A DNA stretch of 64,000 nucleotides, taken from contig NZ_CACSIP010000012.1 in assembly GCF_902705885.1 (NCBI RefSeq), positions 243,379 through 307,378 on the forward strand. The letters are read 5' to 3'. Position 1 is the stretch's first letter, and each line of letters starts with the position of its first letter. This document shows, in pieces, positions 42,940 through 52,413 of the stretch. The stretch is from Mycolicibacterium austroafricanum. Lineage in GTDB: Bacteria > Actinomycetota > Actinomycetes > Mycobacteriales > Mycobacteriaceae. Below the pieces are notes generated by a model. That model had not been told where the DNA came from. It worked only from the letters and a program-made list of their open reading frames with translations, and ran no database searches. The position numbers and the translations under genes were made by a program.

Positions 42940-43306
42940 CAGTTCTCTCCTTCGTTCTCGGGAAGGCTCGTCCAGTCTTGTTCGGGCGGCCCTCACACAC
43001 ACGTCGATCAGCGAGACCGGAAATCGACACCAACGAGGAAATTTTCTTCAGGAGCCCGGGAATCGGCTCGGTACACGTCCCCCAACGCAACCAGCCCTTG
43101 CGGGCAGCCACGCTGCCGCATGGATTCCGGGAAACGGTTCCGACCCAAAATGTTAACGTGCATACTTTGACGACGGGCGTAGGTCTGGCTCCTCAGTGGG
43201 GTGGCGAGGCGCTCGACAATCGCATCATAACTGTTGTTGTATATCGAAATCCAGCATGAACGGCGGGCGGTCAGATCTCACGCGGCACGGAAGTCACGGA
43301 TATTAA
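42940..43306. other. Divergent intergenic region upstream of the mce operon (367 bp)
   Basis: No convincing gene lies here. The stretch is less GC-rich than the rest, with patches such as GAAATTTTCTTC (43037-43048, approximate), AAAATGTTAACGTG and GTTGTTGTATATCG. TACTTT at 43163-43168 and TTGACG at 43167-43172 resemble promoter boxes but do not form a well-spaced pair. Short open frames here have atypical composition and no recognised family. The mce promoter is expected in this region. Confidence 0.5.
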
Positions 43307-44191
43307 GTGAACAACGATTCGAATCATGTCGATCATCCACCTACCCGCGGAGGTCGGGCACTGGGAGGCGGTGTCGACGAGATCGTGGGCTGGGCCGACG
43401 GTTACGTCAGGCGCCATCCGCTGGCGTCGCTGTCCACCGTCGGGGATCAGTTCGTCCTCGGGGTGCGCACGCTGCAGTACCTGCTGATCGACCTGCTGAC
43501 CGGTCGCTTCCAATGGCAGGAATTCATCAAGCAAGGCGCCTTCATGGCCGGAACGGCCGTGTTGCCCACCGTGCTGGTGGCTCTCCCGATTGGCGTCACG
43601 CTGTCCATCCAGTTCGCCCTGCTGGCAGGTCAGGTGGGCGCCACGTCGCTGGCAGGCGCCGCAAGTGGGCTTGCCGTCATCCGCCAGGCAGCGTCGTTGA
43701 CTGCGGCGGTCCTGATGGCCGCGGCGGTCGGATCGGCAATCACCGCGGACCTGGGATCCCGCAAGATGCGCGAGGAGACCGACGCCATGGAGGTGATGGG
43801 GGTCTCGGTGATCCGGCGGCTCGTCGTTCCCCGATTCGCCGCCGCCATCCTCATCGGCGTCGCGCTCACCGGCGTGGTCTGCTTCGTCGGCTTCCTTGCC
43901 AGCTATCTGTTCAACGTGTACTTCCAGAACGGCGCACCCGGCAGCTTCGTCGCCACCTTCGCGTCGTTCGCGACCACCGGAGACCTGGTGGTGGCACTGG
44001 TCAAGGCTGTGATCTTCGGCGCCATCGTCGCGGTCGTCTCATGTCAGAAAGGCCTGTCGACGAAGGGCGGTCCCACCGGGGTGGCGAACTCGGTGAACGC
44101 GGCTGTGGTCGAGTCGATTCTGGTGCTGATGATCGTCAACGTCGCGATCAGCCAGCTCTACATCATGATGTTCCCGCGGGTCGGGCTGTAG
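43307..44191 (+). CDS. yrbEA: YrbE-type ABC permease, first gene of the mce operon
   Basis: 294 residues from GTG 43307. It is an MlaE/YrbE permease with five to six membrane segments and the conserved loop ITADLGSRKMREETDAMEVMG. A hydrophilic N-terminus of about 45 residues precedes the first membrane-associated helix. With the second YrbE protein it forms the membrane channel of a Mce lipid importer. No good ribosome-binding site is seen, so the start is less certain; an internal start would cut only the variable N-terminus. The TAG overlaps the GTG of the next frame. Confidence 0.9.
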   Translation: MNNDSNHVDHPPTRGGRALGGGVDEIVGWADGYVRRHPLASLSTVGDQFVLGVRTLQYLLIDLLTGRFQWQEFIKQGAFMAGTAVLPTVLVALPIGVTLSIQFALLAGQVGATSLAGAASGLAVIRQAASLTAAVLMAAAVGSAITADLGSRKMREETDAMEVMGVSVIRRLVVPRFAAAILIGVALTGVVCFVGFLASYLFNVYFQNGAPGSFVATFASFATTGDLVVALVKAVIFGAIVAVVSCQKGLSTKGGPTGVANSVNAAVVESILVLMIVNVAISQLYIMMFPRVGL

Positions 44192-44193
44192 TG

Positions 44194-45051
44194 ATGGCGG
44201 CGTCGACGTTCTCACCCGCCGTGGTCGGCGGGCTGTTGCGGGTGTACCGGCGGGGTACGACGCCGGTCGTGCGGCTCGGTCACATGCTGGTGTTCTTCGG
44301 CCGCGCCGTGATGGGTGTTCCGGTGGTGTTGCGGCACTACCGGAGCGAGTTCACCCGGCTGCTCTCCGACGTCGCCTGGGGCAACGGCTCATTGGTGGTC
44401 GGCGGCGGAACCGCCGGGGTGGCCATCGTGCTCGGGATCACCGTCGGTGCGCTGGTCGGCATCGAGGGATACAACTTCCTGGACCTTCTGGGGCTCGGCC
44501 CAGCCACCGGTATCATCTCGTCGTTGGTGAACACCCGCGAACTCGCGCCTATCGCGGCGTCGCTGGCTTTCGCCACCCAGGCTGGCTGCCGGTTCACCGC
44601 ACAGCTGGGGTCGATGCGCATCGCCGAGGAGATCGACGCACTCGAATCCCTTGGCATCCGCCCTATCCCGTACCTGGTGACGACGCGGTTGATGGCCTCG
44701 GTGATCGCGGTGATACCCCTCTACGTCGCGTGCCTCGCGGTCAGCTACCTGACCACCCAAATTGTGGTCCAGATCATCAGCGGCGGGTCCACGGGTTCGT
44801 ACCTGCACTATTTCAGCTTGATGCTGTCCGGCCAGGACATCCTCTACTCGGTCCTCAAGACCATCATCTTCGTGTGGATCGCGTCGACGGTCCAGTGCTA
44901 CTACGGCTTCTACGCCAGCGGCGGCCCAGTCGGTGTCGGCGTCGCCGCCGGCCATGCAATGCGGGCCAGTATCACCGTGGTGATCATGGTCAACATGCTG
45001 CTCACGATGGCGCTGTGGTCCATCGATGCCGGAGCGAGGTTCGGAGGCTAG
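44194..45051 (+). CDS. yrbEB: YrbE-type ABC permease, second subunit
   Basis: 285 residues from ATG 44194 (a GTG at 44191 directly before is also possible). The MlaE family loop appears as RFTAQLGSMRIAEEIDALESLG, with LGLGPATGIISSLVNTRELAP before it and membrane helices around. It forms the permease pair with the upstream YrbE protein; the energising ATPase (MceG) is encoded elsewhere in mycobacteria and is not in this window. mceA begins at the base after its stop. Confidence 0.92.
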   Translation: MAASTFSPAVVGGLLRVYRRGTTPVVRLGHMLVFFGRAVMGVPVVLRHYRSEFTRLLSDVAWGNGSLVVGGGTAGVAIVLGITVGALVGIEGYNFLDLLGLGPATGIISSLVNTRELAPIAASLAFATQAGCRFTAQLGSMRIAEEIDALESLGIRPIPYLVTTRLMASVIAVIPLYVACLAVSYLTTQIVVQIISGGSTGSYLHYFSLMLSGQDILYSVLKTIIFVWIASTVQCYYGFYASGGPVGVGVAAGHAMRASITVVIMVNMLLTMALWSIDAGARFGG

Positions 45052-46629
45052 ATGGCGAATCCCTTTGAGCTGGACGGGCGTGGTCCCACCGAACGGCAAT
45101 TCCTCGGCAGCGGCATCGCGCTGATCGTGATCACCGCACTTGTCGCCGGCCTGCTTCTGCTCAAGTCCACCGGACGCCTTGAGTCCAGCGTGCGGGTGGT
45201 CGCAGCCCTGGTTAACGTCGGCGACGGCCTGCCGCAGCGATCCGACGTCAAGTACCATGGTGTGCTGGTCGGCGCCGTTCAGAGGGTCACGCCCGCGGAG
45301 TATGGCGATCCCAACTTCGTTCACATCGTCCTCAAACCCGAATATGCAAAGTCGATTCCGGCTGCCGTGACCGCGCGGGTGGTGCCCAGCAACGTCTTCG
45401 CGGTGTCGTCGGTGCAACTCGTCGACCCTGCCGGGCCGGCCAGCGGTGTGAGCCCCGGACCCACCATCGCGTCCGGCGCCGAGATCCCCGAGGACACCGA
45501 GTTGCCGACCGTGCTGTTTCAGACCACCATCAGCAAGCTGCGGGACATCCTCGCTGCGACCGGGCGCGGTCGCGAGGACGACACGATCGGCATTCTCGCC
45601 GCGGTGAACGCGGCCACCGAGAACCGTCGAACCGAATTGCTCACCAGCGGTGCACAGTTGAACCGGCTGGTCGATCAGCTCGATCAGATCGTGGCCACTG
45701 AGCCGGATCAGACCACGGTCTCGGCACTCGTTGACGCGACGCGCGGCCTTGCGCAGACCGCCCCCGAGCTCGTCGATGCGCTGCACCAGGCGGTGCAACC
45801 CATGCAGACGCTCGTCGAGCAGGACGCACAGCTCACCGCGCTCGTCAACGGCGGCATCCACACGGTGGGCACGACGCACACCGCGCTGAACAACCACACC
45901 GATCGGATGGTCCGGATCACCACCGAACTGACCCCGGTGATCGGCAGCCTGGCCCAGACCTCGCACCACTGGGTGCCCGCGTTCGTCAAACTGAATCAGT
46001 TGTCGGACCGGTTCTTCGACGAGGTCTGGATCCACGAGCGGGACATCGGCAACATGCGGGTGAATCTGTCGTTCGCGCCGACCTACTCCTACACCAGGGC
46101 GGACTGCCCGGAGTACGCCGGGCTGAAGGGGCCGAGTTGTTTCACCGCCCCGCTGGTGCCGACACGGCCCGAACTACCGGATGTGCTGTTGCCGCAGAAC
46201 TACCAGCCGCCTGCGGACCTGATGCCCCCGCCGGGCACCGAGATCGGGCCCAGTGGCAATCTGGTCGCCGTGGGTCCACCGCTGGTGAACCCCAATCCCG
46301 ATCTGACGGATCCTAATCCGCCGCTACCACCGTGGATGCCTCCGTCGCAGCCGGTGCCCGGCACCGCCAACCCGGTGCTGGTCCCTGTCCCCCCGCCGCC
46401 GGTGCCGTTGTCGCCGCCGGCCCCGGTCGCGCCGCGCCCGGGTGATCCCCCGATGGCCGCGGAGGCCGCACCGGCCTCCTACGGCGGAAACGTGGGACCT
46501 GTTGGCAGTCAACAGGAACGCACCCAGCTCGGCATCGTCACCGGCCGACCGGCCACGGTGGCGACCCAGCTGCTGCTCGGTCCGGTCGCGCGCGGCACGA
46601 CAGTTGCCATCAGCGAGGAGCCTCGATGA
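45052..46629 (+). CDS. mceA: Mce family protein A
   Basis: 525 residues. One N-terminal membrane helix (about 19-38), then the MlaD/Mce domain (VRVVAALVNVGDGLPQRSDVKYHGVLVGAV), a long helical region with repeated heptad-like leucines, and a C-terminal region very rich in proline (about residues 370-480). Mce proteins form a hexameric needle that carries lipids or sterols across the envelope. MceA is the longest of this set because of the proline-rich end. The stop overlaps mceB (ATGA). Confidence 0.93.
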   Translation: MANPFELDGRGPTERQFLGSGIALIVITALVAGLLLLKSTGRLESSVRVVAALVNVGDGLPQRSDVKYHGVLVGAVQRVTPAEYGDPNFVHIVLKPEYAKSIPAAVTARVVPSNVFAVSSVQLVDPAGPASGVSPGPTIASGAEIPEDTELPTVLFQTTISKLRDILAATGRGREDDTIGILAAVNAATENRRTELLTSGAQLNRLVDQLDQIVATEPDQTTVSALVDATRGLAQTAPELVDALHQAVQPMQTLVEQDAQLTALVNGGIHTVGTTHTALNNHTDRMVRITTELTPVIGSLAQTSHHWVPAFVKLNQLSDRFFDEVWIHERDIGNMRVNLSFAPTYSYTRADCPEYAGLKGPSCFTAPLVPTRPELPDVLLPQNYQPPADLMPPPGTEIGPSGNLVAVGPPLVNPNPDLTDPNPPLPPWMPPSQPVPGTANPVLVPVPPPPVPLSPPAPVAPRPGDPPMAAEAAPASYGGNVGPVGSQQERTQLGIVTGRPATVATQLLLGPVARGTTVAISEEPR

Positions 46630-47681
46630 AACACCGCGGCGCAATGGCAGGATTGTCGATCTTCATGGTCGTGGCCGTCACGCTGACGTGGTTGGTGTAT
46701 GTCACGCTCCGGCGAGATGTGGCGGGGACGACCGCGCCGTACGCCGCGATGTTCACCGATGTGTTCGGCCTGCGTGAGGGTGATGACGTCCGAATGGCCG
46801 GGGTTCGTGTCGGGCGTGTCCAAAGTATCGAGCTGCAAGGTGATCTCGCCAAGGTGTCGTTCGTGGTGCAGAGCAACCAGCAGCTGCTCGGGACCACTGT
46901 CGCCTCGGTGACGTACCAGAACATCGTCGGTCAGCGTTATCTCGGTCTGTCGCTGGGTACCAGGGGAGAGCCCGACCCATTGCCGGCGGGCAGCGTCATC
47001 CCCCTCGAGCGGTCCGATCCGTCGTTCGACGTGACCAGACTGCTCAACGGTTACGAGCCGTTGTTCAGCCTGCTCAACCCGAGGGATGCCGACAACCTCA
47101 CCCGCGGCGTCATCCAGTCGCTACAGGGTGACGAGGCGTCGATCACCGCACTCGTGGACCAGACATCCCGGTTGACCGATTCGTTCGCCGGCCGCGACGA
47201 AGAACTCGGCACGGTGATCACCGACCTGAACATGGTGATGAGAAACCTCGCCCGGCACAACGACAGCCTCGATCAGATTCTCACCGAGGCGCAGTCGGCG
47301 GTGTCCATCTTCGACGGGCAGCGTTCCGAGTTGGTGGACTCGACGGGGTCGATCGCACGGGTGGTGCAGCAGCTCTCGGAGATCACCGATGAGGTGTATC
47401 CAGATCTGAAGGAACTTGTGGATCGTCAGCCCGGGTTCGCCCAGCACATGGTCGGCATCGAACCCCAGCTGGCGTTCACCGGCGCCAATCTGCCGTTGCT
47501 GCTCAAGGGTTTTGCGCGGCTCACCGGTGACGGGGCGTACGCCAACGCGTATGCCTGCGACCTCAACGCCACCGGATTCTTCCCCGGACTCAACGATGTG
47601 GTGCCGATCGTTGTCGACGCGGCGACCCCCGGCAACAATGCCCGTTACTCCCCGAAATGCAGGAACATGGCAAATGGCTGA
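46626..47681 (+). CDS. mceB: Mce family protein B
   Basis: 351 residues from ATG 46626. N-terminal membrane helix (SIFMVVAVTLTWLVYVTL), MlaD domain (YAAMFTDVFGLREGDDVRMAGVRVGRV, then VTYQNIVGQRYLGLS) and a helical needle region (LTRGVIQSLQGDEASITALVDQ). The C-terminus has the cysteine-containing end YACDLNATGFFPG and RYSPKCRNM typical of MceB. Overlaps mceA by 4 nt and mceC by 8 nt. Confidence 0.94.
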   Translation: MKHRGAMAGLSIFMVVAVTLTWLVYVTLRRDVAGTTAPYAAMFTDVFGLREGDDVRMAGVRVGRVQSIELQGDLAKVSFVVQSNQQLLGTTVASVTYQNIVGQRYLGLSLGTRGEPDPLPAGSVIPLERSDPSFDVTRLLNGYEPLFSLLNPRDADNLTRGVIQSLQGDEASITALVDQTSRLTDSFAGRDEELGTVITDLNMVMRNLARHNDSLDQILTEAQSAVSIFDGQRSELVDSTGSIARVVQQLSEITDEVYPDLKELVDRQPGFAQHMVGIEPQLAFTGANLPLLLKGFARLTGDGAYANAYACDLNATGFFPGLNDVVPIVVDAATPGNNARYSPKCRNMANG

Positions 47682-48711
47682 ACCGAAGAAGAAGTCGCGG
47701 CGGCCACTGGAGGACCGCAACAAGGTCGGCCTCGGCCTCGTAGCGATCATCGTGGTGAGCGTGCTGGTCGGGGCGCTGCTGCTGGTGCGGGCCACTGACG
47801 TCGGTTACCGTCACTACACGGCGCAGTTCCTCCAGGCCGCTGCGCTGCGACCGGGCAATCCGGTCACCGTCGCCGGCATACCGGTCGGCGAGGTGACGAG
47901 CATGGAGCTGGCGGGCGACCATGTCAAAGCCGGTCTGAAGGTGCGCAATGACGTCGAACTCGGCGCGGACTCCCGGGCGATCATCAAGGTCACCACCATT
48001 CTCGGTTCGCGCTACCTGTCACTGCAGCCCGCCGGCGAGGGCTCGCTGCCCGAGGGCAGCTTCGACCTCGCGCACACCGAGGTCCCCTACGACCTGCAGG
48101 AGGCCCTGACAGACGTCACGACCACCTACGAACAGGTCGATTCCGACCAGTTCGCCGAGACGCTCGGAATCCTCGGCGAGCAGTTGCAGGGGCTGCCACC
48201 GGTGGTCCCGCAGGCGCTGGAGAACACCCATACGCTGTCGACGATCGTCGCCGACCGACGCGACCAACTCGGTTCGTTGCTGGAAACCACGGAATTGGTC
48301 AGCACCACCCTGCGCCGTCAGCAGGCGAACATCGCCAGCATGGTCCGGCAGGGTAACGATCTGTTGGGCGAGTTCGTGATGCGGCGGGCATCATTCCACG
48401 CCATGATGGACGCGATCACCAATCTTGTTGAGACGCTGAGCAACATCGTGATCGACGACCGTGACGAGCTGGAGGGGCTACTGGTCGATGTCCGGGAGCT
48501 CTCCGACATGCTCGGCCAGAACGACGCGATGCTGCGCAGTGTCCTGCAGTCGGCCCCGCTCGCGTTGCGCGGACTGGCCAACGCCACCGGTTCGGGCAAC
48601 GCGGTCGATTTCAACGCGGCCAACGGATTGCTCGTCGATTCGTGGGTGTGCGCGATCAGCGGCCGGGCCAAACAATTCAGCATGATCGAGTACCTGAAGG
48701 ACTGCAAGTGA
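47674..48711 (+). CDS. mceC: Mce family protein C
   Basis: 345 residues from ATG 47674, within the last codons of mceB. A basic N-terminus (MAEPKKKSRRPLEDRNK) precedes the membrane helix, then the MlaD domain (YTAQFLQAAALRPGNPVTVAGIPVGEV) and a helical region. The C-terminus carries WVCAISGRAKQFSMIEYLKDC. It is one of six paralogous subunits expected to assemble a hetero-hexamer. The start was chosen because the upstream extension is antisense-like and not Mce sequence. Confidence 0.93.
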   Translation: MAEPKKKSRRPLEDRNKVGLGLVAIIVVSVLVGALLLVRATDVGYRHYTAQFLQAAALRPGNPVTVAGIPVGEVTSMELAGDHVKAGLKVRNDVELGADSRAIIKVTTILGSRYLSLQPAGEGSLPEGSFDLAHTEVPYDLQEALTDVTTTYEQVDSDQFAETLGILGEQLQGLPPVVPQALENTHTLSTIVADRRDQLGSLLETTELVSTTLRRQQANIASMVRQGNDLLGEFVMRRASFHAMMDAITNLVETLSNIVIDDRDELEGLLVDVRELSDMLGQNDAMLRSVLQSAPLALRGLANATGSGNAVDFNAANGLLVDSWVCAISGRAKQFSMIEYLKDCK

Positions 48712-49826
48712 CGACCGTTAGAGCAAGGCTGGTAGCGCTGTTCGCCGCAGCAGTGGTGATTGCCGGCGGCATTGCAGCATCCGGATGGTCCGTTGTCTCG
48801 GACCGGTTCGACACCATCTCGGTGACCGCGCAGTTCGACAATGTGGCTGGACTCTATGAGGGCAATACCGTTGCGGTACTGGGAATGCCGGTGGGGCAGG
48901 TCACCAAGATCGTCGCGAAGGGCGGCTACGTGGAGGTGGAGTTCACCGTTGACGGTGACGTCCAGGTGCCTGCTGATGTCCAGGCGGTGACCATATCGAA
49001 CTCGATCCTGACCGACCGGCAGATCGAACTGACACCGCCCTACCGTGGTGGGCCGACCTTGCAGCACCGCGACACCATCGGCCTCAATCGCACAACAACG
49101 CCGGTCGAGTTCGCCAGGGTGCTCGATGTGCTCGACAAGCTGTCCACCTCGCTTCGCGGCGACGGCCAGGGGGGCGGTCCGGTCGCCGGCGTCGTCGACG
49201 CCAGCGCCGCGATTGCCGACGGGAACGGTCAGGCGATGAAGGATGCGCTCGGCGAGCTGTCCGAAGCCCTGCGGCTGAGCTCCGAGCGGGGCGCGGTGAC
49301 CGGGGGCCAGTTGAGCGCGGTCATCAGGAACGTCAGCACGTTGTTCGAGGCGGCGGCCGACAACGATGCCACCCTGCGGGAATTCGGCTCGCATGTGAGG
49401 CAACTCAGTCAGGTACTCGCCGACGAGCACTTCGGTACCGGGACGACCGGCAAGAAGATCGATGACGTGGTCAACCAGTTGGGTGAGGTGCTGGTCACCC
49501 ACCGGGATGCGATCAAGCAGATTGTCGCCAACGGCGACATTGCGCTGAACACGACGGTGGACCATCGGCGGGATCTCGCAGAGCTCCTCGACCTGACCCC
49601 GATGACACTGGACAACATCTACAACGCGATCGACCGGACCAACGGGGCGGTTCGCGTGCATGTGCTCACCGACAAGGTGCTGTTCGACACCCAGACGGTC
49701 AAAGAGATGTGCAACATGATGGGTTTGCGTCAGCTGGGCTGCAGTACCGGCACCCTGCAGGACTTCGGTCCCGACTTCGGTCTGAGCTACGTGCTGGACG
49801 GCCTCGCAGCGATGGGGCAGAAGTGA
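48708..49826 (+). CDS. mceD: Mce family protein D
   Basis: 372 residues from GTG 48708 overlapping the mceC stop. Membrane helix at about 8-28, MlaD domain (VTAQFDNVAGLYEGNTVAVLGMPVGQV), then a long helical part with RLSSERGAVTGGQLSAVIRNV and the C-terminal CNMMGLRQLGCSTGTLQDFG. The cysteine pair at the end is typical of MceD. This MceD lacks the long proline-rich tail seen in some operons. The stop overlaps mceE (TGATG). Confidence 0.93.
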   Translation: MTTVRARLVALFAAAVVIAGGIAASGWSVVSDRFDTISVTAQFDNVAGLYEGNTVAVLGMPVGQVTKIVAKGGYVEVEFTVDGDVQVPADVQAVTISNSILTDRQIELTPPYRGGPTLQHRDTIGLNRTTTPVEFARVLDVLDKLSTSLRGDGQGGGPVAGVVDASAAIADGNGQAMKDALGELSEALRLSSERGAVTGGQLSAVIRNVSTLFEAAADNDATLREFGSHVRQLSQVLADEHFGTGTTGKKIDDVVNQLGEVLVTHRDAIKQIVANGDIALNTTVDHRRDLAELLDLTPMTLDNIYNAIDRTNGAVRVHVLTDKVLFDTQTVKEMCNMMGLRQLGCSTGTLQDFGPDFGLSYVLDGLAAMGQK

Positions 49827-51166
49827 TGGCCCACCCCGGAAAGTCGCTGGTTGCACTGGCACTTGCCACCTGTGTCTCGATATCAGGTTGTGCGACAGAC
49901 GGATTGGCGAGCCTACCGCTGCCGGCGCCCGGCGGGGGTTCAGATGGTTTCATGTTGACAGCGGTGTTCTCCAACGCGCTGAACCTGCCGGCGATGGCGA
50001 AGGTCAGGCTCGCCGGGGCCGACATCGGACAACTGGAGTCGATGGAGGCACACAATTACACCGCGGTGACGACGTTGCGCATCAGGGACGGAGTGCAGTT
50101 GCCGCAGGGCAGTACCGCCGAGTTGCGGTCGGCGACACCGCTGGGGGACGTGTTCGTCTCGATCCGGCCTCCGGGTGCGGTGCCGGCGGGAACGCCGTTG
50201 CTCGGGGACGGAGACACCATACCGATCGAATCCACCACTGCGGCAGCCACTGTCGAGTCTGTGTTGAGCTCAGCGGCGATCCTGGTGAACGGCGGTGCGG
50301 TGCGCAACTTCACCAACGTCATCAATGGTCTGGGTCGTGCGACGGGTGATCAGGGCCAGGCATTCGGTGACCTGATCCGCAAGACCAACCACACCCTGGG
50401 GACGCTGAACAATCGGTCCGACCAGATCGCCACCTCGCTGACCGAGACGTCGCGACTGGTCGAACAGCTGGAGGCCAAGAACGACGATCTCGGCGAGTTG
50501 ATGGAGCAGGCCGGCCCGGCCACCGAGACACTGGCCGCCCACACCAACGAGATCGCCGATCTGGTCCTGCAGATCGGCGGCACCGCTGAGCAGTTGACGA
50601 AGTTCCCGTCGATCGCGGGAACCGACACCAGCGGTCGAAGTGTCATCGCGGACGCCAACACGATCGCCGAGGCGTGGAACGACGTGGTGCTGACCCCCGA
50701 TGCGACGCTCTACGCGCTGAACCGGTTGATGCCGCCATTCGTCAAGTCGACGACGAGCAATGCGATTGCGGTGCGGGCCAGCATCGATCGGTTGGTGCTC
50801 GGTTCGATTCCCGATATCGGGTTCGCCGGCGACACCGGTTTGCACGGGCCCAAGCGCTACAACTGGCATCAGCTCGTCGGGTCGATTCAGTACACCCTCT
50901 TCCGGTTGCAGGAGCGGATCGTGGGGAAGGGACCCGGAGTGCCGCAGTTGCCGGTCATGCCGAGTCTCACCGACCCGGGGCAGATCGTGACCGCCCCGGG
51001 CGCAGCGGCGCCGGCCCCGCCCCCACCGCCGGGGGCGGTACCGCAGGCGCCACCGGCATCGGTATGGACTCCGCCGCCGACACCCGCGTCACAGGCACCT
51101 CCGGGACCCGGGGCGCCGGCGCCGCCGGGATCCGCGCCGTTGCTGCCGGCTGAGGCACCACGATGA
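49826..51166 (+). CDS. mceE: Mce family lipoprotein E
   Basis: 446 residues from ATG 49826. A lipoprotein signal peptide ends in the lipobox ISGC with Cys22, as expected for MceE (LprK-type) proteins. The MlaD domain follows (FMLTAVFSNALNLPAMAKVRLAG, AELRSATPLGDVFVSIRPP), then a helical region with regular NRSDQIATSL and KNDDLGELM heptads, and a C-terminal tail of about 75 residues dominated by proline and alanine. It anchors the complex to the membrane surface by its lipid. Confidence 0.94.
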   Translation: MAHPGKSLVALALATCVSISGCATDGLASLPLPAPGGGSDGFMLTAVFSNALNLPAMAKVRLAGADIGQLESMEAHNYTAVTTLRIRDGVQLPQGSTAELRSATPLGDVFVSIRPPGAVPAGTPLLGDGDTIPIESTTAAATVESVLSSAAILVNGGAVRNFTNVINGLGRATGDQGQAFGDLIRKTNHTLGTLNNRSDQIATSLTETSRLVEQLEAKNDDLGELMEQAGPATETLAAHTNEIADLVLQIGGTAEQLTKFPSIAGTDTSGRSVIADANTIAEAWNDVVLTPDATLYALNRLMPPFVKSTTSNAIAVRASIDRLVLGSIPDIGFAGDTGLHGPKRYNWHQLVGSIQYTLFRLQERIVGKGPGVPQLPVMPSLTDPGQIVTAPGAAAPAPPPPPGAVPQAPPASVWTPPPTPASQAPPGPGAPAPPGSAPLLPAEAPR

Positions 51167-52413
51167 TCGGCGTCGTAGCGGACCACATCGTCGGTATCGT
51201 CCGCGTCGGCCACCGGCGCCGGGCCTGGGTGTCAGCGGGCGCCCTGCTGCTGACCTTGGTCGTGGCGAGTGGATACCTGTTCATCGGTGCGCTGCAGGTC
51301 AACCCGGTAGCGTCGAGCTACCGGGTGACGGTGAAGCTGCCGGAATCCGCCGGTCTGCTGCCGAATCAGAACGTCACATTGCGCGGCGTCCCGATCGGCC
51401 GGGTCGAACGCCTCGACATCACTCCCGCGGGCGTCAACGCGGTCGTGACGGTCGATTCGACGGTTGCGGTCCCGGCGTCGAGCGAGGTACGGGTGTCCGG
51501 GTTGTCACCGGCCGGTGAGCAGTACATCGACTTCGTCGCAGCCAGCGGCGAGGGGCCGTATCTGAGTGACGGAAGCGTGGTGGCCGAGGCAGACACCACG
51601 GTGCCGGTGAGTCTGGCCGATCTGCTCGCGAACGCCGATGGCGCGCTCGCGCAGGTGGATACGACCAAACTCGAGCTCATCCGCAAAGAGCTCAGCATGG
51701 GCGACGCCGGACCGCAGAAGCTCGCCGACATCATCGACGGTGGCACATTCCTGCTGTCGACCCTCGATTCGGTGCTGCCCGAGACCACCAGCATGCTCCG
51801 CACCAGTCGCGTGGTGCTCACCCTCGCAGCCGACAAGAACGAGGGCATCGGAGTCGCCTCGGAGAACCTCGACCAGACTTTCAACGGTGTGAACCGGATG
51901 CGGGACGGTTTCCGCCGGCTGACCAACGAGGCTCCGGAGGCGTTGACCGCCATCGACAATCTGTTCCTCGACAACTCCGACACGATGGTGCAGCTGCTGG
52001 GGAACCTGACCACCACTTCGCAGCTTCTCTATCTTCGGGTCCCGGCCTTGAACGCGTTGTTCCCCGATTACCGCACCTCGGTCCTCGACGCCATCGGCAG
52101 CATCATGCACGACAACGGGCTGTGGGCCACCGGGGACATCTATCCGCGCTACACCTGCGATTACGGAACACCCCGCCTGCCACCGTCCTCGGCTGACTAC
52201 CCGGAGCCTTTCATGTACACCTACTGTCGAGACGATCATCCCGGCGTCCTGGTCCGCGGAGCGAAGAATGCGCCCCGTCCGGCCGGCGATGACGGCGCCG
52301 GCCCGCCGCCGGGCGCCGATCTCGGCCGCACCACCGATCCGACACCGCGAGGGCGCTACACGATCCCGACGCCGTACGGCGGTCCGACACTGCCGATCGA
52401 GCCGCCCCGATGA
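51163..52413 (+). CDS. mceF: Mce family protein F
   Basis: 416 residues from ATG 51163 overlapping mceE. Membrane helix near 22-46, MlaD domain (YRVTVKLPESAGLLPNQNVTLRGVPIGRV, VRVSGLSPAGEQYIDFV), a helical middle and a C-terminus with YPRYTCDYGTPRLPP and YTYCRDDHPGVLVRG, which is the conserved MceF end, followed by a proline/glycine-rich tail. It completes the set of six Mce subunits. The stop overlaps the next gene (ATGA). Confidence 0.94.
   Translation: MIGVVADHIVGIVRVGHRRRAWVSAGALLLTLVVASGYLFIGALQVNPVASSYRVTVKLPESAGLLPNQNVTLRGVPIGRVERLDITPAGVNAVVTVDSTVAVPASSEVRVSGLSPAGEQYIDFVAASGEGPYLSDGSVVAEADTTVPVSLADLLANADGALAQVDTTKLELIRKELSMGDAGPQKLADIIDGGTFLLSTLDSVLPETTSMLRTSRVVLTLAADKNEGIGVASENLDQTFNGVNRMRDGFRRLTNEAPEALTAIDNLFLDNSDTMVQLLGNLTTTSQLLYLRVPALNALFPDYRTSVLDAIGSIMHDNGLWATGDIYPRYTCDYGTPRLPPSSADYPEPFMYTYCRDDHPGVLVRGAKNAPRPAGDDGAGPPPGADLGRTTDPTPRGRYTIPTPYGGPTLPIEPPR

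Noticed and set aside
42978..43259. 93-codon frame upstream of the mce operon
   Set aside because: Composition differs from real genes here, no ribosome-binding site or family pattern is visible, and it overlaps the expected promoter region.
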